From the NCBI GenBank assembly GCA_905214855.1, contig CAJMNU010000001.1, positions 20,762 to 84,761 of the forward strand: DNA of 64,000 bases, written 5' to 3'. The notes under the pieces were generated by a model that saw only the letters and a program-made list of their open reading frames with translations, was not told where the DNA came from and searched no databases. Origin of the DNA: an uncultured bacterium (GTDB lineage Bacteria > Bacillota > Clostridia > Lachnospirales > Lachnospiraceae). Shown piece after piece: positions 50,624-58,127 of this stretch. Position numbers and translations under genes: made by a program. Numbering within the stretch: the stretch's first letter is position 1; every line of letters starts with the position of its first letter.

Positions 50624-52141
50624 ATGAAATTGAAAACACGTTTAGCAGTATCATTTTTGACAATTACATTGCTTCCGCTTACACTTGCGTTCTTGGCTTT
50701 TTGGGGGCTTTCCAGTTATCAGAGTCATGCCTTGGAGGAGATTTATGATCTAGCCGGTCAGGTTGAAGTCCTCAATGGCAATTCTGTCCAACTTTGGAAT
50801 CAGATGACACAGAGTATTCAGATCCAACTGCGTAAGGAACTCAGCCAGAATCCAGATAAGTTTCAGGAAGAAGAGTATCAGACACAGTGGAATGAAGCAT
50901 TGAAACAAAAACATTCTTATATGATCCTTCGTAAGGGAGATAAGATCATTTTTTGCGGAGGACAGACAGGAAAAGGGATTTATGAACATTTGCCCCAATA
51001 TGGGGGATTTAGAGATAATCTGGAGAATGGGCTTTATCTGGGTGGTGATACTCAGCATCTTATCAAACAGATGGATTTCCTTTTTTCTGACCAGTCAGAG
51101 GGAAGTCTTTTTATTGTCACAGAAGTAGATGATCTGATCCCTGAAGTGAAATCTATGTTTGGTGAGATGGTCATGGTAGGGATCTTGATCCTCTGTTTTA
51201 CTGGGGCTATTATGACTATGTGGGTCTATCGTTCGATTTTAAAGCCTTTAGGAAAACTGGAAGAGGCAACGAAGAACATCAGGGATGGCAATCTGGATTT
51301 TTCACTGGATCTTGAGGAGAATAATGATGATGAGATCGGGCAGCTTTGTCAGGATTTTGAGGAGATGCGTCTTAGATTGAAAGAATCTACAGAGGAAAAG
51401 ATCCAGTTTGACAGAGAGAATAAAGAGCTGATCAGCAATATTTCTCATGATCTAAAGACACCTATTACAGCGATCAAAGGATATGTTGAGGGGATTATGG
51501 ATGGAGTCGCTTCCTCACCGGAAAAGCTGGATCGCTATATTAAGGTAATTTATAACAAAGCCAATGATATGGATCATCTGATCGATGAGCTGACATTTTA
51601 TTCCAAGATCGATACCAACAGAATTCCTTATAATTTTGTAAAATTGAATGTGGGACAATACTTTAAGGACTGTGTGGAAGAAGTTGGATTGGATATGGAA
51701 TCCAATAACATTGAACTTGGGTATTTTAACTATGTGGATGAGAATGTTGTGATCATTGCAGATCCAGAACAGCTTCGCAAGGTCATTAACAATATCATCG
51801 GCAATTCTATTAAATATTTGGACAAGAAAAAGGGAATCATTAATATACGGATTTTGGATGATGGTGATTTCATCCATGTAGGGATTGAAGACAATGGACG
51901 TGGAATTCCAGTGAAAGATTTGCCGTATATTTTTGACCGTTTTTACCGCACGGATTCTTCCAGAAATTCTTCAAAAGGTGGAAGTGGGATTGGTCTTTCG
52001 ATTGTGAAGAAGATTGTTGAAGATCATGGAGGAAGGATTTGGGCGACAAGCAAAGAGGGCATTGGAACTGAGATTCATTTTGTCCTTAGAAAATATCAAG
52101 AGGTGATGCAAAATGAGCAGGATATTGATAGTAGAGGATGA
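50624..52141 (+). CDS. Membrane sensor histidine kinase
   Basis: 505 residues. TM1 (about 9-30), extracytoplasmic sensor region (31-180), TM2 (about 183-204), HAMP (205-257), HisKA with His275 in NISHDLKTPITAIKGYVEG, HATPase with NIIGNSIKY, DNGRGI and GSGIGLSIV. AAAGG lies 9 bases before the ATG. It overlaps the response regulator gene by 29 bases, so kinase-regulator translation is coupled (order opposite to the system at 4975-7093). Stimulus unknown. Confidence 0.92.
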   Translation: MKLKTRLAVSFLTITLLPLTLAFLAFWGLSSYQSHALEEIYDLAGQVEVLNGNSVQLWNQMTQSIQIQLRKELSQNPDKFQEEEYQTQWNEALKQKHSYMILRKGDKIIFCGGQTGKGIYEHLPQYGGFRDNLENGLYLGGDTQHLIKQMDFLFSDQSEGSLFIVTEVDDLIPEVKSMFGEMVMVGILILCFTGAIMTMWVYRSILKPLGKLEEATKNIRDGNLDFSLDLEENNDDEIGQLCQDFEEMRLRLKESTEEKIQFDRENKELISNISHDLKTPITAIKGYVEGIMDGVASSPEKLDRYIKVIYNKANDMDHLIDELTFYSKIDTNRIPYNFVKLNVGQYFKDCVEEVGLDMESNNIELGYFNYVDENVVIIADPEQLRKVINNIIGNSIKYLDKKKGIINIRILDDGDFIHVGIEDNGRGIPVKDLPYIFDRFYRTDSSRNSSKGGSGIGLSIVKKIVEDHGGRIWATSKEGIGTEIHFVLRKYQEVMQNEQDIDSRG

Positions 52142-52802
52142 AGAAGCGATTGCGGAATTGGAGCGAGATTATCTTGAAATCTCCGGATTTGATGTAGAGA
52201 TCGAGAATGATGGGGCAAAAGGACTGGAAAAGACGCTGCAGGAAGAGTTTGATCTGCTCATTTTAGATCTGATGCTTCCTGGCATGGATGGATTTGAAAT
52301 CTGTCGTAAAGTAAGGGAAGTAAAGAATATCCCGATCATCATGGTTTCTGCAAAGAAAGATGACATTGATAAGATACGTGGTCTGGGACTTGGAGCAGAT
52401 GATTATATGACAAAGCCGTTCAGTCCGAGCGAGTTGGTAGCTCGTGTGAAAGCCCATATGGCACGCTATGAGCGGTTGGTGGGCAGCAATATCCCAGCCA
52501 ATGAGGTGATCGAGATCCGTGGACTGAAGATTGATAAGACAGCAAGAAGAGTCTGGGTGAACGGAGAGGAAAAGAGTTTTACAACGAAGGAGTTTGATCT
52601 TCTTACCTTTTTGGCGCAGAATCCGAACCATGTGTTTACGAAGGAAGAGCTTTTTAAGAAGATCTGGGATATGGATTCTATTGGAGATATCGCTACTGTG
52701 ACAGTGCATATCAAAAAGATCCGTGAGAAGATTGAGATGAATACAGCAAAACCACAGTATATTGAGACTATATGGGGAGTGGGATATCGCTTTAAGGTTT
52801 AA
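52113..52802 (+). CDS. OmpR-family response regulator
   Basis: 229 residues. Receiver with Asp52 in LILDLMLPGMDG and Lys in YMTKPFSP; winged helix (about 130-228) ending TVTVHIKKIREKIEMN and TIWGVGYRF. Partner of the kinase encoded upstream; the ribosome site AAGAGGTG lies within the kinase gene. Confidence 0.94.
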   Translation: MSRILIVEDEEAIAELERDYLEISGFDVEIENDGAKGLEKTLQEEFDLLILDLMLPGMDGFEICRKVREVKNIPIIMVSAKKDDIDKIRGLGLGADDYMTKPFSPSELVARVKAHMARYERLVGSNIPANEVIEIRGLKIDKTARRVWVNGEEKSFTTKEFDLLTFLAQNPNHVFTKEELFKKIWDMDSIGDIATVTVHIKKIREKIEMNTAKPQYIETIWGVGYRFKV

Positions 52803-52818
52803 TGCAGCGTGAAGGAAA

Positions 52819-52852
52819 TCCCCAACTTCTATAAGTCGTGGTAGTTCACAAC
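52819..52852 (+). repeat. Solo IS605-type end hairpin, copy F
   Basis: TCCCCAACTTCTATAAGTCG then TGGTAGTTCACAA. It matches the minus strand of the window-edge element (GTCGTGGGTAGTTGACA) with one gap and one change. Confidence 0.6.
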
Positions 52853-52894
52853 ATGGGATCAACAGATTTTAGGATAAAAAAGAATGAATGATGG

Positions 52895-52930
52895 AAGGCA
52901 GAGATAAGATGAGTTATCTCTGCCATTTTT
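52895..52930 (+). terminator. Intrinsic terminator
   Basis: GGCAGAGATAA (52897-52907) pairs perfectly with TTATCTCTGCC (52914-52924), then ATTTTTG. It ends the kinase-regulator transcript. Confidence 0.88.
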
Positions 52931-53122
52931 GTGCTGTGAAAGATTTGTTTCCATATCTTGCTGTGATAGAAGTAATAGCAGCGATATGCTTAAAAAAGGT
53001 TTTCTGATAAAATTAAAAAAAGAGTAAGAAAAGTGAAAGAAGCAGCTTCTTGACTAAGTAAGTCACGCAAAGTAAACTGGTAGCACGAGAGGAAGCACAC
53101 CAAAGAGAAAGGAAGTGTCTGG

Positions 53123-54112
53123 ATGAAGAACAGAGGAAGTATTTTTAAAGTTTGTATTGTTACAGTAAGCATTGTTTGTAATTTGTATTTTCCTGTATTT
53201 GCGTCAGGGAATTTAGTAAAAAAGGAAGAACAGAAAAGCTCTGTTCAGGAATATGATCCAGAATTTCCATTAAGAGGAAAATTAGAGGAGTTGGGATTGG
53301 AGATGGTTTATGCGCCATGGATTCAGTCCACAGTGTATTATTGGTCAGATACATACCAGTCCTATCTGAACAATGGTGTGATCCCAAGCGATGTATACAT
53401 GGAAAAGTGTTTGAGTGAAAAAACATTGCGTTATTTTAATATGCCAACAGACAAGGATTCCATTTGTGCAATAGCAAAACTTGCTGATCTGAAGGATACT
53501 GTATTTCCATATTCAGATAAAAAAAGAGCAGATGCACTTGTCAAAAATATGGTACGTTTTTTTAAAACATTTCCAGATTGGAGAGAGGCAGGAGAATATG
53601 AGAAAGCGGTTCATATTGTGAATTGGATCCGTCTGGCAGAGTATGATGAAAAGGCAGATTTCGCATCTACTCCATATGGCTGTCTGGTGGAGAAAAAAGC
53701 ATCAGAGAGTGGTTATGTCAATACAGCTAAGCTGCTTGGTGTTTGTTTGGGGATAAATGTTATGGGAAGCGAGAATACAAAGGGGCAGGAATATCCAGTG
53801 TTTGAGATTGATGGAGTATGGATGGGATATGATTTTATAACAGATCCACAATGTTTTACCGTCCATAATGTATATACCTATTCAGAAAAAAATGAAGCAT
53901 TGGGAAGTAATCTGTATGATACCTATATTGAAGATCAGTATTTTAGGAGTATGGAATATGAAGTCCCACTTTCTTTGAATGGGAAGTTTGAGAAAACAGA
54001 TATTATCTGGATAAAAAAGAACAATGTAGCACAGGATGGCTTGCTTTTGCATGATTGCTGTGGATTTTTTAATGGGAAATTTTATGATGAGTCCACAAGA
54101 AATATAAAATAG
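53123..54112 (+). CDS. Secreted transglutaminase-like protein lacking the catalytic cysteine
   Basis: 329 residues. A signal peptide ends near PVFASG (about residue 28). The part from 150 to 245 follows the bacterial transglutaminase-like plan: AVHIVNWIRLAEYDEKADFA, TPYGCLVEKKASESGYVNTA, LLGVCLGI, and VFEIDGVWMGYDFITDP. Where active members have G-x-A-V-C-x-G-Y, this has K-K-A-S-E-S-G-Y, so the nucleophile is gone. It may be a binding protein at the cell surface. GGAAGTG precedes the ATG. Next gene 15 bases downstream, so co-transcription is likely. Confidence 0.7.
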   Translation: MKNRGSIFKVCIVTVSIVCNLYFPVFASGNLVKKEEQKSSVQEYDPEFPLRGKLEELGLEMVYAPWIQSTVYYWSDTYQSYLNNGVIPSDVYMEKCLSEKTLRYFNMPTDKDSICAIAKLADLKDTVFPYSDKKRADALVKNMVRFFKTFPDWREAGEYEKAVHIVNWIRLAEYDEKADFASTPYGCLVEKKASESGYVNTAKLLGVCLGINVMGSENTKGQEYPVFEIDGVWMGYDFITDPQCFTVHNVYTYSEKNEALGSNLYDTYIEDQYFRSMEYEVPLSLNGKFEKTDIIWIKKNNVAQDGLLLHDCCGFFNGKFYDESTRNIK

Positions 54113-54127
54113 TGATGGGGAAAAGGA

Positions 54128-54832
54128 ATGAAGGAAGAATGTTTAATTTGTAAAGCACCACTGGAGTATTTAGAAGCAGATGTTTCTATGGAGTGTGTGA
54201 TCTGCCATAAAAGAGAAAATAGTAAAACACGTTGTATCAAGGGGCATTATGTATGCAATGAGTGTCATACAAAAGGATTGGATTCCATTATTGCTTTGTG
54301 TATGGAAGAGACATCTTCGAATCCAGTTTTGATTATTGAAGAAATGATGGCAATGCCATTTTGTCATATGCATGGACCAGAACATCATGTGATGGTAGGA
54401 GCTGCGCTTTTAACAGCATATAAAAATGCTGGAGGAATGTTGGATCTGCATGAGGCTTTGGCAGAGATGATAAATCGCGGAAAGAGTGTTCCTGGTGGCG
54501 CTTGTGGATTCTGGGGGGCTTGTGGAGCAGGAATCAGCACAGGAATGTTTGTGTCCATTCTTTCAAAATCCACACCTCTTGCACAGGAGCCGTTTGCTTT
54601 ATCACATAAGATGACATCAAAGGCACTTGGAGAGATTGGCGCAATTGGAGGACCAAGATGCTGTAAGCGGGATTCCTTTTTGTCAATTTTAGCGGCGATT
54701 GATTTTGTTGAGGAACATTTTGAAATACAGATGGAGAAGCCGGAAATTGTATGCACATATTCCTCCCAAAATAATCAATGTATTGGAAAACGCTGCCCGT
54801 TTGCAAAGATACATCATAAAGATGAGATATAA
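54128..54832 (+). CDS. DUF5714-type cysteine-rich protein
   Basis: 234 residues, cytosolic. N-terminal zinc-ribbon-like cysteines (CLICKAPL, CVICHKR, CIKGHYVCNECH), a His-rich middle (FCHMHGPEHHVMVGAALL), a Gly-rich block GGACGFWGACGAGIS and further cysteines PRCCKRDS, CIGKRCPF. The pattern fits proteins annotated DUF5714, often found near molybdopterin or methyltransferase genes in anaerobes; function unknown. AAAAGGAATG gives a weak ribosome site. Probably co-transcribed with the gene before it. Confidence 0.75.
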   Translation: MKEECLICKAPLEYLEADVSMECVICHKRENSKTRCIKGHYVCNECHTKGLDSIIALCMEETSSNPVLIIEEMMAMPFCHMHGPEHHVMVGAALLTAYKNAGGMLDLHEALAEMINRGKSVPGGACGFWGACGAGISTGMFVSILSKSTPLAQEPFALSHKMTSKALGEIGAIGGPRCCKRDSFLSILAAIDFVEEHFEIQMEKPEIVCTYSSQNNQCIGKRCPFAKIHHKDEI

Positions 54833-54869
54833 AGTGAAGAGTAGGACATACAGCAGTCATATGATGGGG

Positions 54870-54897
54870 TGACATTCCTCACAGCTAAAGCAGGGGG
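54870..54897 (-). repeat. Solo IS605-type end hairpin, copy G
   Basis: The reverse complement of copy A at 26 of 28 bases (TGACATTCCTCACAGCTAAA then GCAGGGGG), only about 38 bases after the DUF5714 gene. Confidence 0.7.
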
Positions 54898-54932
54898 ATA
54901 TAACATAAATTTGCCAAATCTTGAGAAAAGCG

Positions 54933-54961
54933 TTGACATTCCATCTGCTTTTTGGTACAGT
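54933..54961 (+). promoter_or_regulatory. Promoter of the DEAD-box helicase gene
   Basis: TTGACA (54933-54938), 17-base spacer, TACAGT (54956-54961). It implies a leader of about 255 bases. Confidence 0.8.
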
Positions 54962-55024
54962 TAAGTGATTTTAAGTAGTTCCTGTTTGTTTACATAGGAA
55001 ATACATGGATAAAAACAGTGGTGT

Positions 55025-55056
55025 GGGGCCAGAAAGGTTTCTGACCTCATTTTTTA
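55025..55056 (+). terminator. Candidate attenuator in the helicase leader
   Basis: GGCCAGAAA (55027-55035) faces TTTCTGACC (55038-55046) with one C-A mismatch, then TCATTTTTT. It lies within the leader, 170 bases before the start codon, so it could limit readthrough. Confidence 0.55.
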
Positions 55057-55223
55057 TGCCATAGCAGAGGAACTTTGAAGTATGGAAAGGAAGTCTCTGT
55101 AAAATCTCATGGATTTCATGGGATATTGAAGATATCAGCTCAGATATTGTGAGAAAAATTGTATATATCATGGCAAATATAACATGTACAGAGAAAATAA
55201 AAGGAAGACAGAAAGGAAAAGGA

Positions 55224-56921
55224 ATGGAAACAGTAAGATTTGAAGAATTGAATATAGATGAAAGAATACTTCGTGCTATTACAGATATGGGATTTGAGGC
55301 AGCATCCCCGATACAGGCACAGTCAATTCCGGTGGAGATGGATGGTCTGGATATGATCGGACAGGCACAGACCGGAACAGGAAAAACAGCAGCTTTTGGT
55401 ATTCCGCTGCTGCAAAAAATTGATCCAGAATTAAAAAAACTTCAGGCAGTTGCATTGTGTCCGACAAGAGAACTGGCAATCCAGGTATGTGAGGAACTTC
55501 GCAAGCTGGCAAAATATATGCATGGGATCAAAGTGCTCCCTGTATATGGCGGTGCAGATATCGTAAAACAGATCCGTGCATTGAAAGATGGAACACAGAT
55601 CATTGTTGGGACTCCGGGACGTGTAATGGATCATATGAGAAGGAAAACAGTGAAGTTTCAGGATGTGAACACTGTGATTTTAGATGAGGCAGATGAAATG
55701 CTCAATATGGGCTTTTTAGAGGATATGGAGACCATTTTAAGCCAGCTTCCGCCAGAACGGCAGACGGTTATGTTTTCAGCGACCATGCCTCCGGCGATCG
55801 CAGATATCGCAAAGAAGTTCCAGAAGAATCCGGTAACAGTCCGTGTTGTAAAAAAAGAACTGACAGTACCAAAGGTAACACAGTATTATTATGAAGTAAA
55901 ACCGAAAAATAAGCTGGAGGTTATGTGCCGTCTTTTGGATATGTATGACCCAAAACTTTCTGTTGTATTCTGCAATACAAAAAAGCAGGTAGATGAACTT
56001 GTAGGAGAATTGCAGGGACGTGGCTATTATGCGGACGGAATCCACGGTGATCTGAAACAGGAACAGAGAGATCGTGTTATGGCAAGTTTCAGAAAAGGAA
56101 ATATTGAGATCCTTGTTGCGACAGATATTGCTGCAAGAGGTATTGATGTGGATGATGTGGAGGCAGTATTTAATTATGATATTCCACAGGATGATGAATA
56201 TTATGTCCATAGAATCGGACGTACCGGACGTGCAGGCAAGGAAGGAAAGGCATTCAGCTTTGTTGTAGGACGTGAGGTTTATAAGCTGCGTGATATCCAG
56301 AGATACTGCAAAACAAAGATGATCCCACAGGCAATACCATCTTTAGATGATGTGACAGAGATCAAGGCAGAAAAGATTTTGACAGAGGCGGGCAATCTGA
56401 TCGCAGATGAAGACAGCGATCTGACAAGAATGGTCAACATTATTGAAAGAAAAGTGCTGGAGGAAGAATATACCTCTCTTGATCTGGCAGCTGCACTTTT
56501 GAAGGTGCTTATGGGTGATGAGAGCGAAGAAATCAGCGAGTCTATGGAAATGGCAAGAGATCTGGATGATCTGGATCGTTTTGACAGAAACCAGAGAGGC
56601 AGAGATTCCAGACGAAGAGGAAGAGGAGACGACGCTTCTTCTGAGGGACGTTTTGGAAGGCGTTCCAGAGGCGGTGACAATGGAATGGCACGTCTGTTTA
56701 TCAATATAGGAAAAGACCAGAAAGTGCGTCCAGGAGATATCCTTGGTGCGATAGCAGGAGAGACTGGTATGCCGGGACGTATGGTAGGAAGTATTGATAT
56801 GTATGATAAATATACGTTTGTGGAAGTGCCAAGAGAATATTCAGATGCTGTTTTACTTGCGATGAAACATTGTAAGATCAAGGGAAAGAATATTCAGGTA
56901 GAAAAAGCAAATAAGAGATAA
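55224..56921 (+). CDS. DEAD-box RNA helicase with DbpA-type RNA-binding domain (CsdA/DbpA group)
   Basis: ATP-dependent RNA unwinding in ribosome assembly or RNA decay, often cold-induced. 565 residues. Q motif (FEEL..SPIQAQSIP), motif I AQTGTGKT (48-55), PTRELA, TPGR, DEADEML, SAT, then helicase C domain with VATDIAARGIDV and HRIGRTGRAG. A dimer-type linker, an Arg/Asp-rich stretch (RGRDSRRRGRGDDASSEGR) and a DbpA RNA-binding domain (ARLFINIGKDQKVRPGDILG) finish it. ATG 55224 has AGAAAGGAAAAGGA before it. A strong promoter and long leader with an attenuator precede it, suggesting regulated expression. Confidence 0.93.
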   Translation: METVRFEELNIDERILRAITDMGFEAASPIQAQSIPVEMDGLDMIGQAQTGTGKTAAFGIPLLQKIDPELKKLQAVALCPTRELAIQVCEELRKLAKYMHGIKVLPVYGGADIVKQIRALKDGTQIIVGTPGRVMDHMRRKTVKFQDVNTVILDEADEMLNMGFLEDMETILSQLPPERQTVMFSATMPPAIADIAKKFQKNPVTVRVVKKELTVPKVTQYYYEVKPKNKLEVMCRLLDMYDPKLSVVFCNTKKQVDELVGELQGRGYYADGIHGDLKQEQRDRVMASFRKGNIEILVATDIAARGIDVDDVEAVFNYDIPQDDEYYVHRIGRTGRAGKEGKAFSFVVGREVYKLRDIQRYCKTKMIPQAIPSLDDVTEIKAEKILTEAGNLIADEDSDLTRMVNIIERKVLEEEYTSLDLAAALLKVLMGDESEEISESMEMARDLDDLDRFDRNQRGRDSRRRGRGDDASSEGRFGRRSRGGDNGMARLFINIGKDQKVRPGDILGAIAGETGMPGRMVGSIDMYDKYTFVEVPREYSDAVLLAMKHCKIKGKNIQVEKANKR

Positions 56922-56997
56922 AAAATAAATAATAAATAATACAGATAATGCGGTGGAGTGTATGGTACTCACTGTAGTTTTTGTGATAGAAATGATG

Positions 56998-57046
56998 AAA
57001 GAAAACGGAAAGAACATAAAAATCTTTTCGTTTTCTTTTTTTCTTT
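56998..57046 (+). terminator. Terminator after the helicase gene
   Basis: AAAGAAAACGGAAAGA (56998-57013) pairs with TCTTTTCGTTTTCTTT (57023-57038), then T's. Confidence 0.88.
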
Positions 57047-57181
57047 AGAAAATCTTTCGTTTTTTTTGAAAGCATATTTTAGATTTTATATTTAGAATGA
57101 TGATGAAAGGAAAAAAGATAAGAAAAGAGATATGAAAGCAGGCAGTGCCTGAAAACGATGGAAAGGGTAGGAAGGAATGTT

Positions 57182-57451
57182 ATGAAGGTGGAACAGGCGA
57201 TCCGTATGATCTTGACTTTGTATGTATGTTTTGCAGGGAGTGCAGTTTTGGCTTATTTTCTTTCTTTATGCAAAGAAGAGTGGAAAAAGAAAAAGAGGCA
57301 GAGGCAGAAGGACTCCAATTATGTTATAATCAGTAAGATGGCATTCAATCTACAAAATAGACAGCCATCTTGGATTAGAAAAAAACAGACATGGGATATT
57401 GGAGGAATAGATAAAGATGGAAGTCAATCATATTTTATTAGTGGAGGATGA
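57182..57451 (+). CDS. Small single-TM protein, doubtful
   Basis: 89 residues from ATG 57182 (AGGAAGGA before it). It has one TM helix (MILTLYVCFAGSAVLAYFLS) then a basic KKKKRQRQK tail. It overlaps the next regulator gene by 35 bases in another frame, so the C-terminal third may not be real. A small membrane partner of the kinase is possible. Confidence 0.4.
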   Translation: MKVEQAIRMILTLYVCFAGSAVLAYFLSLCKEEWKKKKRQRQKDSNYVIISKMAFNLQNRQPSWIRKKQTWDIGGIDKDGSQSYFISGG

Positions 57452-58127
57452 TAAGGAGATCCGTGAAGGAATAGAAATTTTTTTGAGAGGGCAAGGATAC
57501 TGCGTGTTTCAGGCAGCCGATGGAGTGGAAGGATTGGAAATATTGAAACAAGAGGAAATCCATTTGGCGATCGTGGATATTATGATGCCACGCATGGATG
57601 GGATCTCTATGGTGATCCGCCTGAGAGAAACGTATGATTTTCCTGTGATTTTTCTTTCTGCAAAGTCAGAAGAGGTTGATAAAATTATGGGATTGAATAT
57701 GGGAGCAGATGACTACATTACAAAACCATTTACACCAATGGAGCTGCTGGCGAGAGTGAATTCACAAATACGCCGATATAAAAGATTTTTGGAACGTCTC
57801 AACCTCCAACAGCCGGAAAATACAAAAGTATACCGAATTGGAGGATTGGAATTAAATGAAGAAACCGTGGAAGTGATGGTAGATGGAGTGCAGGTCAAAA
57901 TGACTCCAATGGAGTTTAAGATTTTACTGTTATTGATCAAAAATCCGGGCAGAGTTTTTTCAGCAGAGGAAATCTATGAAAGAGTCTGGAATGAGCGTGC
58001 GGTCAATACAGATACTGTAATGGTACATGTTAGGAACATTAGGGAAAAAATTGAAGTCAACCCTAAAAATCCGAAATATTTAAAGGTGGTGTGGGGAGTT
58101 GGATACAAAATTGAAAAACAGGCATAA
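57417..58127 (+). CDS. OmpR-family response regulator
   Basis: 236 residues. Receiver with Asp54 in AIVDIMMPRMDG and Lys in YITKPFTP; winged-helix domain (about 135-234) ending TVMVHVRNIREKIEVN and VVWGVGYKI. AGGAATAGATAAAG is a weak ribosome site before the ATG. It overlaps the kinase gene by 29 bases; layout resembles VanR/VanS-type pairs. Confidence 0.93.
   Translation: MEVNHILLVEDDKEIREGIEIFLRGQGYCVFQAADGVEGLEILKQEEIHLAIVDIMMPRMDGISMVIRLRETYDFPVIFLSAKSEEVDKIMGLNMGADDYITKPFTPMELLARVNSQIRRYKRFLERLNLQQPENTKVYRIGGLELNEETVEVMVDGVQVKMTPMEFKILLLLIKNPGRVFSAEEIYERVWNERAVNTDTVMVHVRNIREKIEVNPKNPKYLKVVWGVGYKIEKQA

Noticed and set aside
57145-57336. Alternative frame upstream of the regulator gene at 57417
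   Set aside because: The overlapping frame with a TM helix has the better ribosome site, and this frame lacks one.
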